Below are positions 11,503 to 22,363 of a stretch of 64,000 bases of DNA, piece by piece; within the stretch, counting starts at the first letter, position 1; each line of letters starts with the position of its first letter. Both the position numbers and the translations under genes were made by a program. Source of the DNA: Ceriagrion tenellum (Eukaryota > Arthropoda > Insecta > Odonata > Coenagrionidae); NCBI GenBank assembly GCA_963169105.1, contig OY720642.1:15060965-15124964 (forward strand), read 5' to 3'. The notes beneath the pieces were generated by a model that searched no databases, had not been told where the DNA came from, and saw nothing but the letters and a program-made list of their open reading frames with translations.

Positions 11503-12060
11503 CGATAGGTAGAACATCCCAATATCTACAAAATAGAATCTCCCAACATAAAAGTTCAATAAAATCCAAAATTCAATTATGTGCACTAGCAGATCATGCA
11601 ATAAAAAATAACCACTCGTTTAATTTCCAGGAAACAAAAGTAATAGATATTGAAACCAACTTATCCAAAAGATTATTTAAAGAAATGATACACATCACAA
11701 AAACATAACATACTGCAATAAAAAAACAGACATCGCCAAATTAAGTAAATAATTTGATATTATTTAACAACACTTAATTTTATTTCGATTTTTAACTCCT
11801 AAATTTATAGCAATTGACAAACAAATAATAAATAGCAACGAAGGTATCAACAAAAAGTAATTCAAAAGGAACTCTCTCTGAGGTAATAACAAAAATCACA
11901 TGTAAACATTTTTTTTAAATATAAATACCTAAATTGTAAAGAGGATTCATTTGATGTACAATACAACTATTAATTTTCATTGCAGCCCTGATGAAGCATA
12001 AATAAAGATGCGAAACGTTGGCGAAAGAGTAAAAGTTTAAACATGAATTATGACCTACTA
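11503..12060 (+). mobile_element. Penelope-like element, 5'-truncated 3' end (copy 1)
   Basis: The C-terminal part of a Penelope-like element (PLE) polyprotein on the plus strand, followed by its 3' untranslated region. The readable part (11503-11708) starts within a GIY-YIG endonuclease (IGRTSQYLQNRISQHK), continues with LADHAIKNNHSFNF, DIETNLSKRLF and EMIHITKT, then stops. The polymerase region is absent. About 280 bp downstream lies a hammerhead-like motif. A 13-bp direct repeat TCGATAGGTAGAA occurs at 11502-11514 and 12103-12115. It could be a target-site duplication, although the left copy overlaps PLE-like coding sequence. Confidence 0.75.
11988..12022 (+). ncRNA. Hammerhead-ribozyme-like motif in PLE copy 1 (degenerate)
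   Basis: CTGATGA (11988-11994), an extra A, then stem II GCAT/ATGC (11996-11999 with 12008-12011), GAAA (12012-12015), and a mini stem III region C-GTT-G ending GGC. The catalytic boxes CUGAUGA and GAAA are intact. Position 16.1 is G where U is expected, and stem I is hardly formed. PLEs are known to carry hammerheads in their terminal repeats, so this is read as a decayed one. Confidence 0.55.
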
Positions 12061-12499
12061 TCTCCAGAAAAATAACTTCATATAGGTAGAATTCTTTGCC
12101 TGTCGATAGGTAGAATTCTTTGGGTGATCAAAAGTCACAGCCGAGATTTTTGCACGAAGCTGATGAATTCGTTCGAATATAAAGTACCTAAAACGCAAGC
12201 TATACATCACGTAACAATTGAAAACTAGATGATATTCATGTTACATTCTTAAACTGAAAGTCAACCAACTTGAAAACAATCGCGGATGCCATTATCGCCG
12301 TCCATTTGTTGTTTAAGCGCTTATCAACCTTTCTTCCGATCTGTTTTGATGTCTAGTGCGCTGAATCTGTTGAATGGAAGGCAATTGCGCCGCTGTGTGA
12401 TTACGAAGTGATTCATGCGTTGGCGCGACTGAAGGGCGCCCATTACACGAATATAGACAACATCACAAATGATGGGATGGTTCTCTCGAGGTAAGTTCG

Positions 12500-13425
12500 T
12501 AAATATAATAAAAACAGCAAATCATCACCAACGTTTCGGAATTTTAATTATTCCATCGCCAGGGCTATAGATATATGTAAACTAAAGGTCAACTCCAACA
12601 CACTTCAGCACAACTCAATATATAAAAAAATTTTAAAAAATGTTACATAAAAACAGTTCAACACTTAAATTACCTTCGAATCACATTAAAATCATTTAAA
12701 TTCACATCACACCGAAATTCTGGTATCAGCTTCCTGATTACCCATGACTATTTGGCACGATAAACACCATTAAGCACCATAATGATATTTTTGTTCAATG
12801 CACTGATGTCCACGTGACCTACTATGTAAAGTATATGGCTTCACAAATATCCACGTGCTCTTGTTTGAAAAAAACTGAATGTCATTATGTATCACCACAG
12901 TATACAGAACTAAAACAGAGTTACAATAGAAGTATTTCAATATAATTGTAAATACAATATAGTAAACAATACAAAGTTATATTTAAATATTTAAAGAAGA
13001 TTATATCGACAGTAAGCAGGGGAATAAAGTTTATAAATCATGGGGTTGTTTAGTTATGTAACAATTTTTTTATGCATAATATTTCTATATACCTTGCTAG
13101 TTTTGCAACATCCGTTTTTTTGTTACACGTATTGGCATTTCTGGAGATATGAATCATTTCTTAAATTGTCTTTTTTATGGATAAATAATCTAGAATGGCG
13201 ACCTTTTCAAAATCAAAACTGTGTTTTTGATCCAGCGAATGTTGAGCTAAAGCGCGTGCTATTTTTTAATTGGCTACGTCCGATTTATGATTGACTTCTC
13301 TATTGTTCAGGTATTGTCCCGTTTCACCAATGTATACTTTCTCACAGTCTCCACATGAAATTGAATGTACCAGTTCACTCTTCATTTTTGGTCGGATTTG
13401 GCTTTTTATTTCGGAGGAGATGGCT
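12500..13425 (-). mobile_element. Penelope-like element, 3' end (copy 2, minus strand)
   Basis: Minus-strand PLE fragment. The coding remnant (13425-13050) reads IRPKMKSELVHSISCGDC, then KVYIGETGQYLNNR, then ALAQHSLDQKHSFDFEKV, EMIHISRNAN and KTDVAKLARYIEIL. This is a GIY-YIG endonuclease preceded by the Cys-containing linker typical of PLEs. Two stops interrupt it (after SDVAN and before EMIHIS). The long AT-rich 3' region then runs down to a hammerhead-like motif at 12528-12562. Copies 1 and 2 face each other tail to tail with about 400 bp between their ends. They are divergent enough to be different PLE lineages. Confidence 0.8.
12528..12562 (-). ncRNA. Hammerhead-ribozyme-like motif in PLE copy 2 (degenerate)
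   Basis: On the minus strand: CTGGCGA (CUGAUGA with a changed core), an extra T, a 5-bp stem II GGAAT/ATTCC, GAAA, then C-GTT-G and GGT. As in copy 1, position 16.1 is G and stem I is weak. The position relative to the GIY-YIG frame matches that in copies 1 and 3. Confidence 0.5.
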
Positions 13426-13429
13426 GAGT

Positions 13430-14057
13430 TTAGGGTTAATGGAGCTAAGGGTAAATGTTAATGGATGTCGATATGGTGAACAATGAGATGACAAATGATG
13501 CCATCACATTGCTCTAACTCACATAAAATGCTTGTTAATAATTTATTCCCGCAGACAAGTTATATCGCTATCTTCCCCATGCGCTGGATAGGTTTCGGTT
13601 TCGTTTCTCCATACTCTCTAAGTGAAGACCTTAAATTCCTCTCCCACCTCGTCTCCTCAAGGTGTCCTCAAGGAGGCGGTGCGTCGAGAAAATTCTAACA
13701 TCTCGCGTGTCTCTTTTTGCGTGCGCAGTGAGGGTCGCGACTCGCGGTGAGTCGCGGGGCTCGGAAAGAAATGACATTTGGACGTCAAATATCGCAGATT
13801 ACGATTTCTTTTGTCCGGTTTACGGTGACCGATTTGACCACGCCACGCCATTATGTGTATTGTGTGTATCATTTGTGTATCTATTCTTTGCTCAGGTTCT
13901 TTTAGTTTGTTTTCGATTTTCCTTTCGTTCAGTGAAATTAAACAGACACAATGAACATCATTCAGGTCGAATTCATAATCGATATAGTTATGCTCCGAAG
14001 GGATATTACCCCTCACCCGCTTGCTACATTTGTCTTGAGCGCTTTAGAACGTATGTT
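13430..14057. other. No gene recognised; partly CpG-rich
   Basis: Contains a short CpG-rich stretch (about 13640-13770) with cgcggtgagtcgcgg, and open frames on both strands (13657-14069) lacking recognisable motifs. It could be a host exon or promoter remnant, but nothing decides this. Confidence 0.3.
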
Positions 14058-14665
14058 GCACAGCATTAAAGAAACTAGGTTTTGTTAAGCGTAAAATAGG
14101 AAAGTCCTCGGATGAAAAAGTCAAAGAGAGATGCTACTTCGCTCTGGTTAGGCCACACCTCGAATACGCCGCGAGCATTTGGGACCCTGGTCAAATAGAT
14201 TTAACCAAAAAAAATAATAAAATACAAAGGAAAGCAGCATGCTTCGTTAAAAACTGCTACGAGCGTACATATAGGGTCTAACAATTTTTATAGGGATTAA
14301 GGTATCACAACAAATAGGGGGCCCCTAGAGATTCGGAGGCTACACGCTAGGCTTAGGTTGCTTGATAAATTCAGAAGTGATATTTTTCAGAGCGACATAG
14401 AGAATATTATCATGACTCCTCACTACATCTCTAGGTCTGACAGATGCGATAAAATAAGAGAGATACTCTGCCGAACAGATAGGTACAAAAACTCGTTCTT
14501 TCCGCGCACAATAAGCGACCACAATGAAAACTGAGCTCCTCCAAATACACTCACATAGGACATGTAACCATTTCACCTTCAAAACTTTTACATCGTTACA
14601 CGGCTGGTGACCTAACATCCCCTGCCACACGCCCATGCGGTGGCTCACGAGGTATTATGCATATG
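14058..14665 (+). mobile_element. CR1-like LINE 3' end, copy A
   Basis: The 3' part of a CR1-like reverse transcriptase ORF on the plus strand, with its 3' UTR. It includes FVKRKIGKSSDEKVKERCYF, ALVRPHLEYAASIWDPGQ, KIQRKAACFVKNCYERTY and, in shifted frames, remnants of the RLLDKF and RSDRCDKIREI-type tail. It is nearly identical over about 600 bp to 20350-21068, in the same orientation. It ends near 14665 in (gtatgtagat)-like sequence, where it abuts an antisense CR1-like piece. Stops and frameshifts make it inactive. Confidence 0.85.
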
Positions 14666-14689
14666 TAGATATCAGAGCTAAAACCATCA

Positions 14690-16560
14690 ACAACAACTTT
14701 TTGTTTTCGATCACTGAGAAAGTCACCCAATTCACTAATTTTATATTAAAGCCGCATGATTGCAATTTATACATGAGTTTTTTGTGAAGAACCTTGTCGA
14801 ATGCCTTCTTGAAATCAAAGAATATCGCGTCGACTAGCTAAATCCATTCACCTGATTTTAGGATATCATTAAGGAAGAGCGCAAGCTGTGTTTCACAGTA
14901 CCTGCCCTTACGGAAGCCGTGCTGACTGCTATGTAAGAAGTTACGATTATCCAGGAATGTCATAATATTGCTAACGACAATGTGATCTTCCATTAAAGTG
15001 ATGTTAGCGATATAGGCCGATAATTTCCTGAGTCACTTATATTTCCTTTTTTGAATATCGGAGTGACGTTCGCTTTTTTTCCCATCTTGGCGCACCTTGC
15101 CTTCGGATAATGATTTGCTATTATAATTTCTAATAGTGGGGCAATCTGTGGTGCTAACTCCTTGAGCATGCGTGCAGGTATTCCTTCTGGACCTGGGGAC
15201 TTGTTATTTTTAATCGAACGCAGTTGTTTAATTATTCTATCACGTTGAATTGTTATGTCAGCCATCGGCTCGTTAAAGTCAGGAATGTCTAAATTGTGTA
15301 TTGTGACATCCTTGGTGAATACACTTTCGAAGTAGTGGTTTAATAAATTGGCTTTGTCGATACTGTTGATGACCACTTTGCCGTTTGTGTCCAGTAAAGA
15401 CTCTACTGTAAAAAGATTCGCCCTGGAGCTCTCACGCGTAACACTAGAATGACATGGGGTTTTCATCTAGTAATTCACCGAGGATTTTTCTCTTGAAGTT
15501 TCGTAGAGTATCGCGCATTATTTTCTTCGTTTTCGAGCGTTGAGCAACGTATATTTCTCTCGCCGCAAGCTCCGTTGTTTTGTTTCTTAACTTGATAGAA
15601 TTTATATATAGATTGTGTAGTTTTCTTTGTCTCCTGAGCTCCCGGCTTAGTTTGTGGTTATATCAAAGAGGCTCTTTACTCTCCCGTTTGAATTTGTATG
15701 GAATATATTCATCGAATCTTTTAAGTTGTATTTCCAGAAAATATCTCCATGATACTTCGGTGCTCTCGTTCTTCATTGTGGCAACGAATTTCGTGAATGA
15801 AGCTTCCAATGTCTCTCCGAATTTTACGTAATTACATTTTTCAAATGAGTAGACTTTACGTTTGTGTTTTACAGTGGAATCTACTGTTGTTTTCAAAGTC
15901 GTGAAAATTATTTTATGATCACTTATGTCTTCGAGGATATCGACGTGTTTAATCATTGTAGGGTGTCTTACAGGTAAAAGGTATAATATTTTATTACCTC
16001 TCGTAGGTTCGTTTACTATTTGAGTAAGAGAGTGGTGTGAAAAGTGTATTAAGTAAGGCCTCGCCTATATCACGCTTCCTTAAACTTGGTTCAACGCTAT
16101 TGGTTTTCCAATTTACAGCCGGGAGGTTGAAATCCCCACCGATGTTATCACGCTTTTGTTATCTTTCGAGGTAAATGATGTTACATAATTGAGTTTCTAA
16201 TTTGTACAAAACATCGATTTTGGAATCTGGTGGACTGTAAAATGAGCATATATACATATTTTTTTTATTTTGTTGCTTAATGGTACACCAAATGCTCTCT
16301 ATTCCATTGTCGTCCAATATGTGTACTATTCAAATACGATTTAACTGCTATGAATACTCCGCCGCCAGCCATATCTGGTCGATCTCGTCTATAGATTTGA
16401 TACCCTGTCGGAAAACTTCGCTATCGTTAATATCCTCTGCAAGCCAGCTCTCAGTTCCAATTACTATATCTGCGTTTTCAAATACCTATATGCTCAACTT
16501 TGGCACGTTTGTTCTTCACGCTACGGAAATTTTCTATTAGGTTCTCAATTTATATCGCAT
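14690..16560 (-). mobile_element. CR1-like LINE endonuclease and RT fragment, antisense
   Basis: Minus-strand remnants of a LINE polyprotein. The endonuclease end (about 16500-15900) shows RRDRPDMAGGGVFIAVKSYL, GGDFNLPAVNW and ISDHKIIFTTLKT. The reverse transcriptase (15470-14690) shows KNNKSPGPEGIPARMLKEL, ANVTPIFKKGNISDSGNYRP, SSQHGFRKGR and IFFDFKKAFDKVLHKKLMYK. Stops and shifts are frequent. The piece stops just after LVNWVTFSVIENKK at about 14690, before the YADD box. There it meets the plus-strand CR1 3' end, possibly of the same family, so the two halves are in opposite orientation. Confidence 0.8.
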
Positions 16561-16599
16561 TTAGCATGATGAATGTCGGTTCGAGGTTTTCTGTGATCC

Positions 16600-17285
16600 T
16601 GTGTGCATTCTTCTTGATGTTCTCTGAAACCACCGAGAAGCGAGTTTTTCTCTGAAGTTTTGCAGCTATCTTGAGAGCGTGTGCTGGAATTATTTTCGCT
16701 ATGGAAGTAACATTTATTTATTCGTGCTTCCCCTAAGTTTGGCCGGCAATTAGGGCCTACGTTACACAGATTTACTCGGAGACTGTTATCGGGTTTATAC
16801 TCTCGAATCCCACTGATTAACCAACTCTCTAGCCTAAAAAATTACCTACAATGATCAAAAATCCTACCAGCCACCCGTTCTGACGCCCGGGCGGAGTAAT
16901 GCACCCCAAAACGTTGAGGGGAGCACTTCACGATCCAAGCACCGGTCGAATATCTACGAATTCTGCTCCTAAGCCTGCACAGAATTCCCACAGCCTCCTG
17001 TTCAGGAAAAAAACTACAATTTTCCACTGAAAAGTGTTTAAGGCGACAGTAAAACAACGATCATGAGGGATGGAATACAAAGTAAAAATTGAATGATGGG
17101 CGTCGAATTGAAGGAAAATGTACATTACTCGAAGATTTGCATGAGTGCTTAAGGAACGAGGGGCACTTTCCAAAATTGTAAGGGAACGGTTCACATCGAC
17201 TACTGTCGATCATTCTCAGATAGGTTAAGGATAATAACGATAATACACTCTTGTGGTTTCCTAGACGATTAACGACGGTAAGAGA
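16600..17285. other. No gene recognised
   Basis: Sequence between two minus-strand LINE fragments. Short minus-strand frames at 16842-17294 show no recognisable motif. Confidence 0.3.
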
Positions 17286-17289
17286 GCCA

Positions 17290-17925
17290 AGCACGGCCGC
17301 CAGGGTCTATTTCCTCTCCTCAACCGTTGGGTTGGTGGGCAGCATTTTGTCCTCTTAAAGGTCGTCTTTCCATTGTCAGATCCTTGACCACTCTATGAGA
17401 TCTTCTATCCTTTATATCCGTTAATAACTCCTTTCTCGGCCTTCCCCTTTTCCTCTTTGCCTCCATCCTACCTTCAATTACACCACTCCGAGTGTCTTAG
17501 CAGGTGCCCTATGAGCCTTTCTTTTCTACTTTCTATTGTTTTCAACAGTTGACGCTTCTCCTTTATCATTTTTAGCACTTGCCCGTTTGTCAATTTGCTC
17601 GTCCATTGTACTTTAAGCAACCTGCGCCAACACCACATTTCAAAGGCCTGCAGTTTCTTTTTACCTTTCTCTAGGAGAGTCCAGCTTTTTGATCCGTAGA
17701 GACCTATACACTCCCAACGAAAGTTTTAATATAATGCTTCCGCAGGCCTATGCTGGCTTTTTTTTATGTTGGCAAAACTTTTTTACTGCTTCGTCCATCA
17801 GAAGATATCACACTACCGAGGTATGGGAAGCTTTTGATCTGGGTGAGCCCCTCTCCGTCCAGTTTTATTTCTGCCTCCTCCGGCCGCTAGGGTATCGCGT
17901 TGGAATTGTTTTTACCGACTGAGGT
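17290..17925 (-). mobile_element. LINE 3' end fragment, minus strand
   Basis: The minus strand reads the C-terminal tail of a LINE reverse transcriptase: LYGSKSWTLLEKGKKKLQAF, EMWCWRRLLKVQWTSKLTNG, QVLKMIKEKRQLLKTIESRK and ERLIGHLLRHS. The YGSEAWTL...MWCWRR...GHLLR pattern is the post-polymerase tail common to RTE and related LINEs. Only about 600 bp remains. It differs clearly from the 4.5-7.6 kb element, so it is a separate family. Confidence 0.7.
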
Positions 17926-17939
17926 GGATAAACAATTTT

Positions 17940-19195
17940 CCTTCAGATATCATACACCATATTCAATAATTTATTATTATTAGGGTAGCAATAAAAAATA
18001 AAAACTTAGTAGCCTATTATGTGTGTTCCGTAGGTATTAACGTCCTCGGGTAATGGAGTAAGTAGAAAAACAAAATAATACGTTACGTTAACTAAATCAG
18101 AAAAATGACCAATTTTAAACTTGTAAAATGGCTCCCAAAAGATTAATGACAAAGCTAGGATTACTGCATTGAAAAACACTGAGGCATTCATAATGAAGTA
18201 AATAAAAACTCAGTTCTGTTTTCACACTGTTTAATTCAAGGCTTGATAATAGCAAAAGTTGTCGAAACATGGGTGGGTTTAAATTATAAAGTACGGAAAC
18301 GGAGCAAGGTTTCGATTTTTTCAACAGAATATCGCAAGTTTACACCGAGTGACGCCTAAAGTAATTTCTCGAACAATTCCGTAGTCATATTCGGTATCTA
18401 ATAGCGATAGCCGAGCGGAATCGTTGGGTTTTCACGCATTGGTGGGTGCCTTACATTTGCTTTAGAGCGCTGATCACTTCGAAGGAACAACGGTGGACTA
18501 GCCCTCCATTCGTTACAGTCCCTGCACATCACTGTCGGGGCAAAAATCATGGAGCTTCGGGTTTCGATAGTAATCAAAAGTGAACCATAGTACCTACATG
18601 AAGGCGAGTTTCATCAAACTTTAGCTTATTATATTTTTTGTTTAGCCTTTGGTGTCCATTATTTTTACAATTCCATTTTTCATCACGATGAGAACAAAAA
18701 AATTGCCAGTTCTCTTTGGCGTGTTCTAACAGAGCGCTCTCTTTGATATTTTATAATGAATAGCCTTGAAGTTTAATCGCGATGAAAGTTGTATACTGCG
18801 TTAAAAAATGTGTTTAAATGTAACTTAAAAATATGAGCCTATTATGACTTGCCATGGAACAGTTGTGATCAATTTTATCAAATAATTTTTTATTGGCAAT
18901 AAATAGTACTGGAAGTAAGATCTTGGTCTTGTTTTAAAGATCTTTACAGCAGTATTTCAAAACAATTACCATCATTAACCGACATAATGATATTATCTTT
19001 TAACGCGTGTATAAACAACTGAAAATTTTACCGGGACAAAAATGGCGACGAGCCAGCCGTATCACCACTATCATTATGTTATCTATGGATTATTCCCCAG
19101 TCAAGCATGACGAAATAAGATCTAATATCTGGAAAGATAACTATCATTATCTTATAGACGTATTTTTAAATGAGTAAAATTAGTAAGTTTCGTAA
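17940..19195. other. No gene recognised
   Basis: AT-rich sequence without long frames, RNA genes or clear repeats. Confidence 0.35.
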
Positions 19196-19199
19196 ATAA

Positions 19200-19975
19200 A
19201 GGTACTTGGACAGTAATGCTTCAGTCTGGAATATTCTGAAATTCCCTAGAGTAAAACGGAAATTACGTTTTATATTCGAATCTCTCTTAAATTCTTGCGC
19301 AAGATTTGTCCTTGACCTCCGTAAAGACGAGCATATCTTCCACCACCTTCACAACTTGTCATGGCTTAAAACTTCTTATCGGAGGAAATATTTACTTGGG
19401 TCATTTCTCTTCACTCTCTTCTGCAAAAATATCCAGTCTATCCCTATTCCATGTTCAAATCCAAATCAGTCTCTGTTCTTAGAACCACTAGAACTGACCC
19501 TTCCTACCTCTTACGCCCCATACCTCGGACAAATACATACCTTAAATCATTTCTCATCTCTGGTTCTAATCTCTGGAATTCCTTGCAATTATTCATAAAA
19601 ATTCTTCCTCGCTGTCTGTTTTCAAGGAAAACTTTTTAATTATTACCATAAGCAGCATATATGCCAATAATAGAACTATGTGACCTGTTATAGATTTATA
19701 TGTTTCCAAAGAGATCGGAGAAAATATTGTTTTTTGTTATCTCTTTGTGATTGATATTATATTTTCCTGTTATAAATTATATTTTCCATTGTTTTTAGTG
19801 TTAATTATCTGTAACTGTGGATTTTTTGTTTTTCATCACTGAGATGTTGGCCAGCTGTATACATTTTTGTGTTATTTTCTGCTCAAAGCAGAATTTTATA
19901 AATATTTTCTATTTTTTGCTCTCATGGGGAAACCTAGAGCACAATTAAACCTATTATATTCTAATCTCCTGTTCG
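19200..19975 (+). mobile_element. LINE 3' end fragment (Jockey/Daphne-like)
   Basis: The plus strand reads the C-terminal tail of a LINE RT protein in two adjoining frames (19206-19598 and 19451-19639). Motifs are CARFVLDLRKDEHIFHHL, LSWLKTSYRRKYLLGSFLFT, then FKSKSVSVLRTTRTDPSYLL, TNTYLKSFLISGSNLWNSL. A stop and an AT-rich 3' UTR follow, ending near 19975 (gctctcatggggaaacctagagca...). The pattern 'W..L..RRKYLL..LF...SLWNSLP' is typical of Jockey-superfamily tails; the clade is uncertain. A frameshift near 19450 inactivates it. Confidence 0.75.
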
Positions 19976-20349
19976 GTTCACATAAATCGAATTGTCGGCA
20001 ACTTTTACGTACGTCGAAAACATGATGACATGAATTGCCTATGATCCAGCCAAGTGGAGTCATTCATAATTTCAAGTCTAATCTGCAGAATTCTGAGTCG
20101 TTTGTGATCCCATATAGGATACTCTTTAAGTCTGCTTAGTACCTCAGAGTAATTGAATGTTCCGTAATCTTTCATCCAACTAAATCCTGTCTCGTTTCTC
20201 AAAAATATTCCCTTATAATGGAAGCTACTTAAAGTTCTCAACTGATTCGCAATTTCGTAATTCTTAACAACGTTCATTCGTGGTGCCAGGGGTGGTGCTA
20301 AGAACTAAATATTAGTAAATGCACCACAGTTCACTTCCTGCGAAAGTCT

Positions 20350-21068
20350 TCACACAAAAGCCATACCTACACCGTGGGTGGAGTGAACATAAAATCTTCA
20401 AATACAGTAAAATATCTTGGAATTACCTTAACTTCAGATATATCGTAGGGAACACACATAAAAAACATATGCGGCACAGCATTAAAGAAATTAGTTTTTG
20501 TTAAGCGTATAATAGGAAGGTCCTCGGGTGAAAAAGCCAAAGAGAGATGCTACTTCGCTCTGGTTAGGCCACACCTCGAATACGCTGCGATCATTTGGGA
20601 CCCTGGTCATAAAGATTTAACCAAAAAAATTAACTAAGTACAAAGAAAGGCAGCACGCTTCGTTAAAAACTACTACGAACGAACATATAGTGTTACACAA
20701 CTGTTAGAGGGATTAAGGTGGGAGCCCCTAGAGACTCGGAGGCTGCACGCTTGGCTTAGGCTGCTTGAGATATTCAGACCTGGGGTGTTTCAGAGCGACA
20801 TAGAGGATATTATCATGACGCCTCACTACATTTCTAGGTCTGACAGATGCGATAAAATTAGAGAGATACTCTGCCGAACAGATAGGTACAAATACTCGTT
20901 CTCTCCGCGCACAATAAGCGACCACAATAGAAACTGAGCTCCTCCAAATACACTCTCATAGGACACGTCACCATTTCACCCTCAAAACTTTTACATCTTT
21001 ACACGGCTGGTGACCTACCACCCCCTGCCACACGCCCAAGCGGCGGCTCGCGGGGTAGTATGTAGATG
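20350..21068 (+). mobile_element. CR1-like LINE 3' end, copy B
   Basis: Second copy of the 14.1-kb element. It starts further upstream, with GGVNIKSSNTVKYLGITLTS just after the polymerase box, then FVKRIIGRSSGEKAKERCYF, ALVRPHLEYAAIIWDPGH, RWEPLETRRLHAWLRLLEIF, RSDRCDKIREILCRTDRY and SFSPRTISDHNRN before a stop. It is better preserved than copy A, which has extra indels, but still contains stops. It ends near 21068 (gggtagtatgtagatg). It is 5'-truncated and lies in direct orientation about 6.3 kb from copy A. Confidence 0.85.
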
Positions 21069-21590
21069 TAATGGGCCTTTATTTTATATATTCAGGTAAG
21101 ACTCTGCTTCAGCAATACTGCTGGTCGTCAAGATTACGGTTCACCAAAAACACGTAATTTGTTTTGCAAATTACACGAATTCAAAGTAAAACAAAATTTA
21201 ATTGAAAAAATAAGAATCTTTTTAATATTTCCTTTCCGTTTGGCGTATATCTTGACTTTACAACCGCAGTACTTCTAATTTAATGGCACGAAAGAAAAAA
21301 GACTGCGAGCGAAAACAAGCACGCATGCATGTGTACACGTGTATTATCATTGCGGAATACGTGTATTTCCGTAAGAGAGGAAGGTAATTTGCAAACAAAC
21401 AGACCGACAGACGGACAGAGAAATTTTGCCTGTTACATTAATTAAGTTAAAGAGAGCGTTCCTTTAGAAAACGCCAAATAATTGGCACTGTTTTGGTTCT
21501 GATCATGATAAAAAAATCAAAGTTGAAAAGTAAAAATAATCATCACTCATGGCTAAAGGCCAAATGCAATAATCTAAAGTATAATGTAAA

Positions 21591-22019
21591 GCCTGAATCA
21601 CACGATTATATTTTCCGTCCTTTATAAGGGATAGCTCCAATGATAGCTTTTCAGGGACCGTGATAATGATAGCTCGAGCTATCATTTTCTGAATCACGCG
21701 GTCATTTTGGCCGTCCCTTTTTCTATCCCTTTTCGCATAATTTCTATATGTTTAATACTCTCATTCCATTGAAAGCCGAACGTGGCGTTAGAGTCGCTCT
21801 TTGCAGCTGAGCGCTCTGATTGGCTAAATGGCGGAGTCAGCGATGCCTCAGGGACGGAAAAAGGGACGTGCCCAGTGATGGAAAAAGCGATAGGGATCCC
21901 TATCGCTGGAGCAATCCCTGACTTTGTTCGCGCCACACGATCATTTACGAGCGATCATTTGAGCTATCATTGGAGCTATCCCTTAAAAGGGACGGAAAAA
22001 ATGATCGTGTGATTCAGGC
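21591..22019. mobile_element. TTAA-type MITE, terminal GCCTGAATCACACG
   Basis: A 429-bp element with long inverted ends. Both start GCCTGAATCACACGAT and continue with ttttccgtcc and agggatagctccaatgatag. The right flank is TTAA (22020-22023) and the left is TAAA (21587-21590), one change from TTAA. Internally the motifs gatagct and gatcattt recur in both orientations, so the whole element is foldback-like. There is no transposase. The TTAA site suggests mobilisation by a piggyBac-type transposase, which is inference. Confidence 0.8.
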
Positions 22020-22363
22020 TTAACCCGCATTTATGTCGGCACGATGGTTAATTTTAAATCAGGGTCAAAACTCGAGTCTACATAATTTTTGCACTGACTG
22101 ATGGAGGCCCACTTCAAAACACAACGGGAGTAAAGTTGATGCGCGCTAAACAACAGATACACGTCAGTAATGACACTCGTGATTGTTGTCAAGTATTTTG
22201 ACCTTAAGCAAAGTCGTAAAACGTTAATATAGTAAAATTTCTAATTACTCTGTAATAAAAGGCTGGTGTTTTTAATTACTTATTTTGGATGAATTCAACA
22301 ACTTTACACAAGATATTACCGTTACCGTATCGGCCGTTACTGTTGTTCACGTAAATAATTTAA

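Noticed and set aside
12150..12165. ctgatga near 12154 as another hammerhead core
   Set aside because: No GAAA box or stem II follows at suitable spacing.
14058..16560. Twin-priming inversion to explain the CR1 junction
   Set aside because: Twin priming gives an inverted 5' part upstream of a sense 3' part; here the sense 3' end is upstream of the antisense piece.
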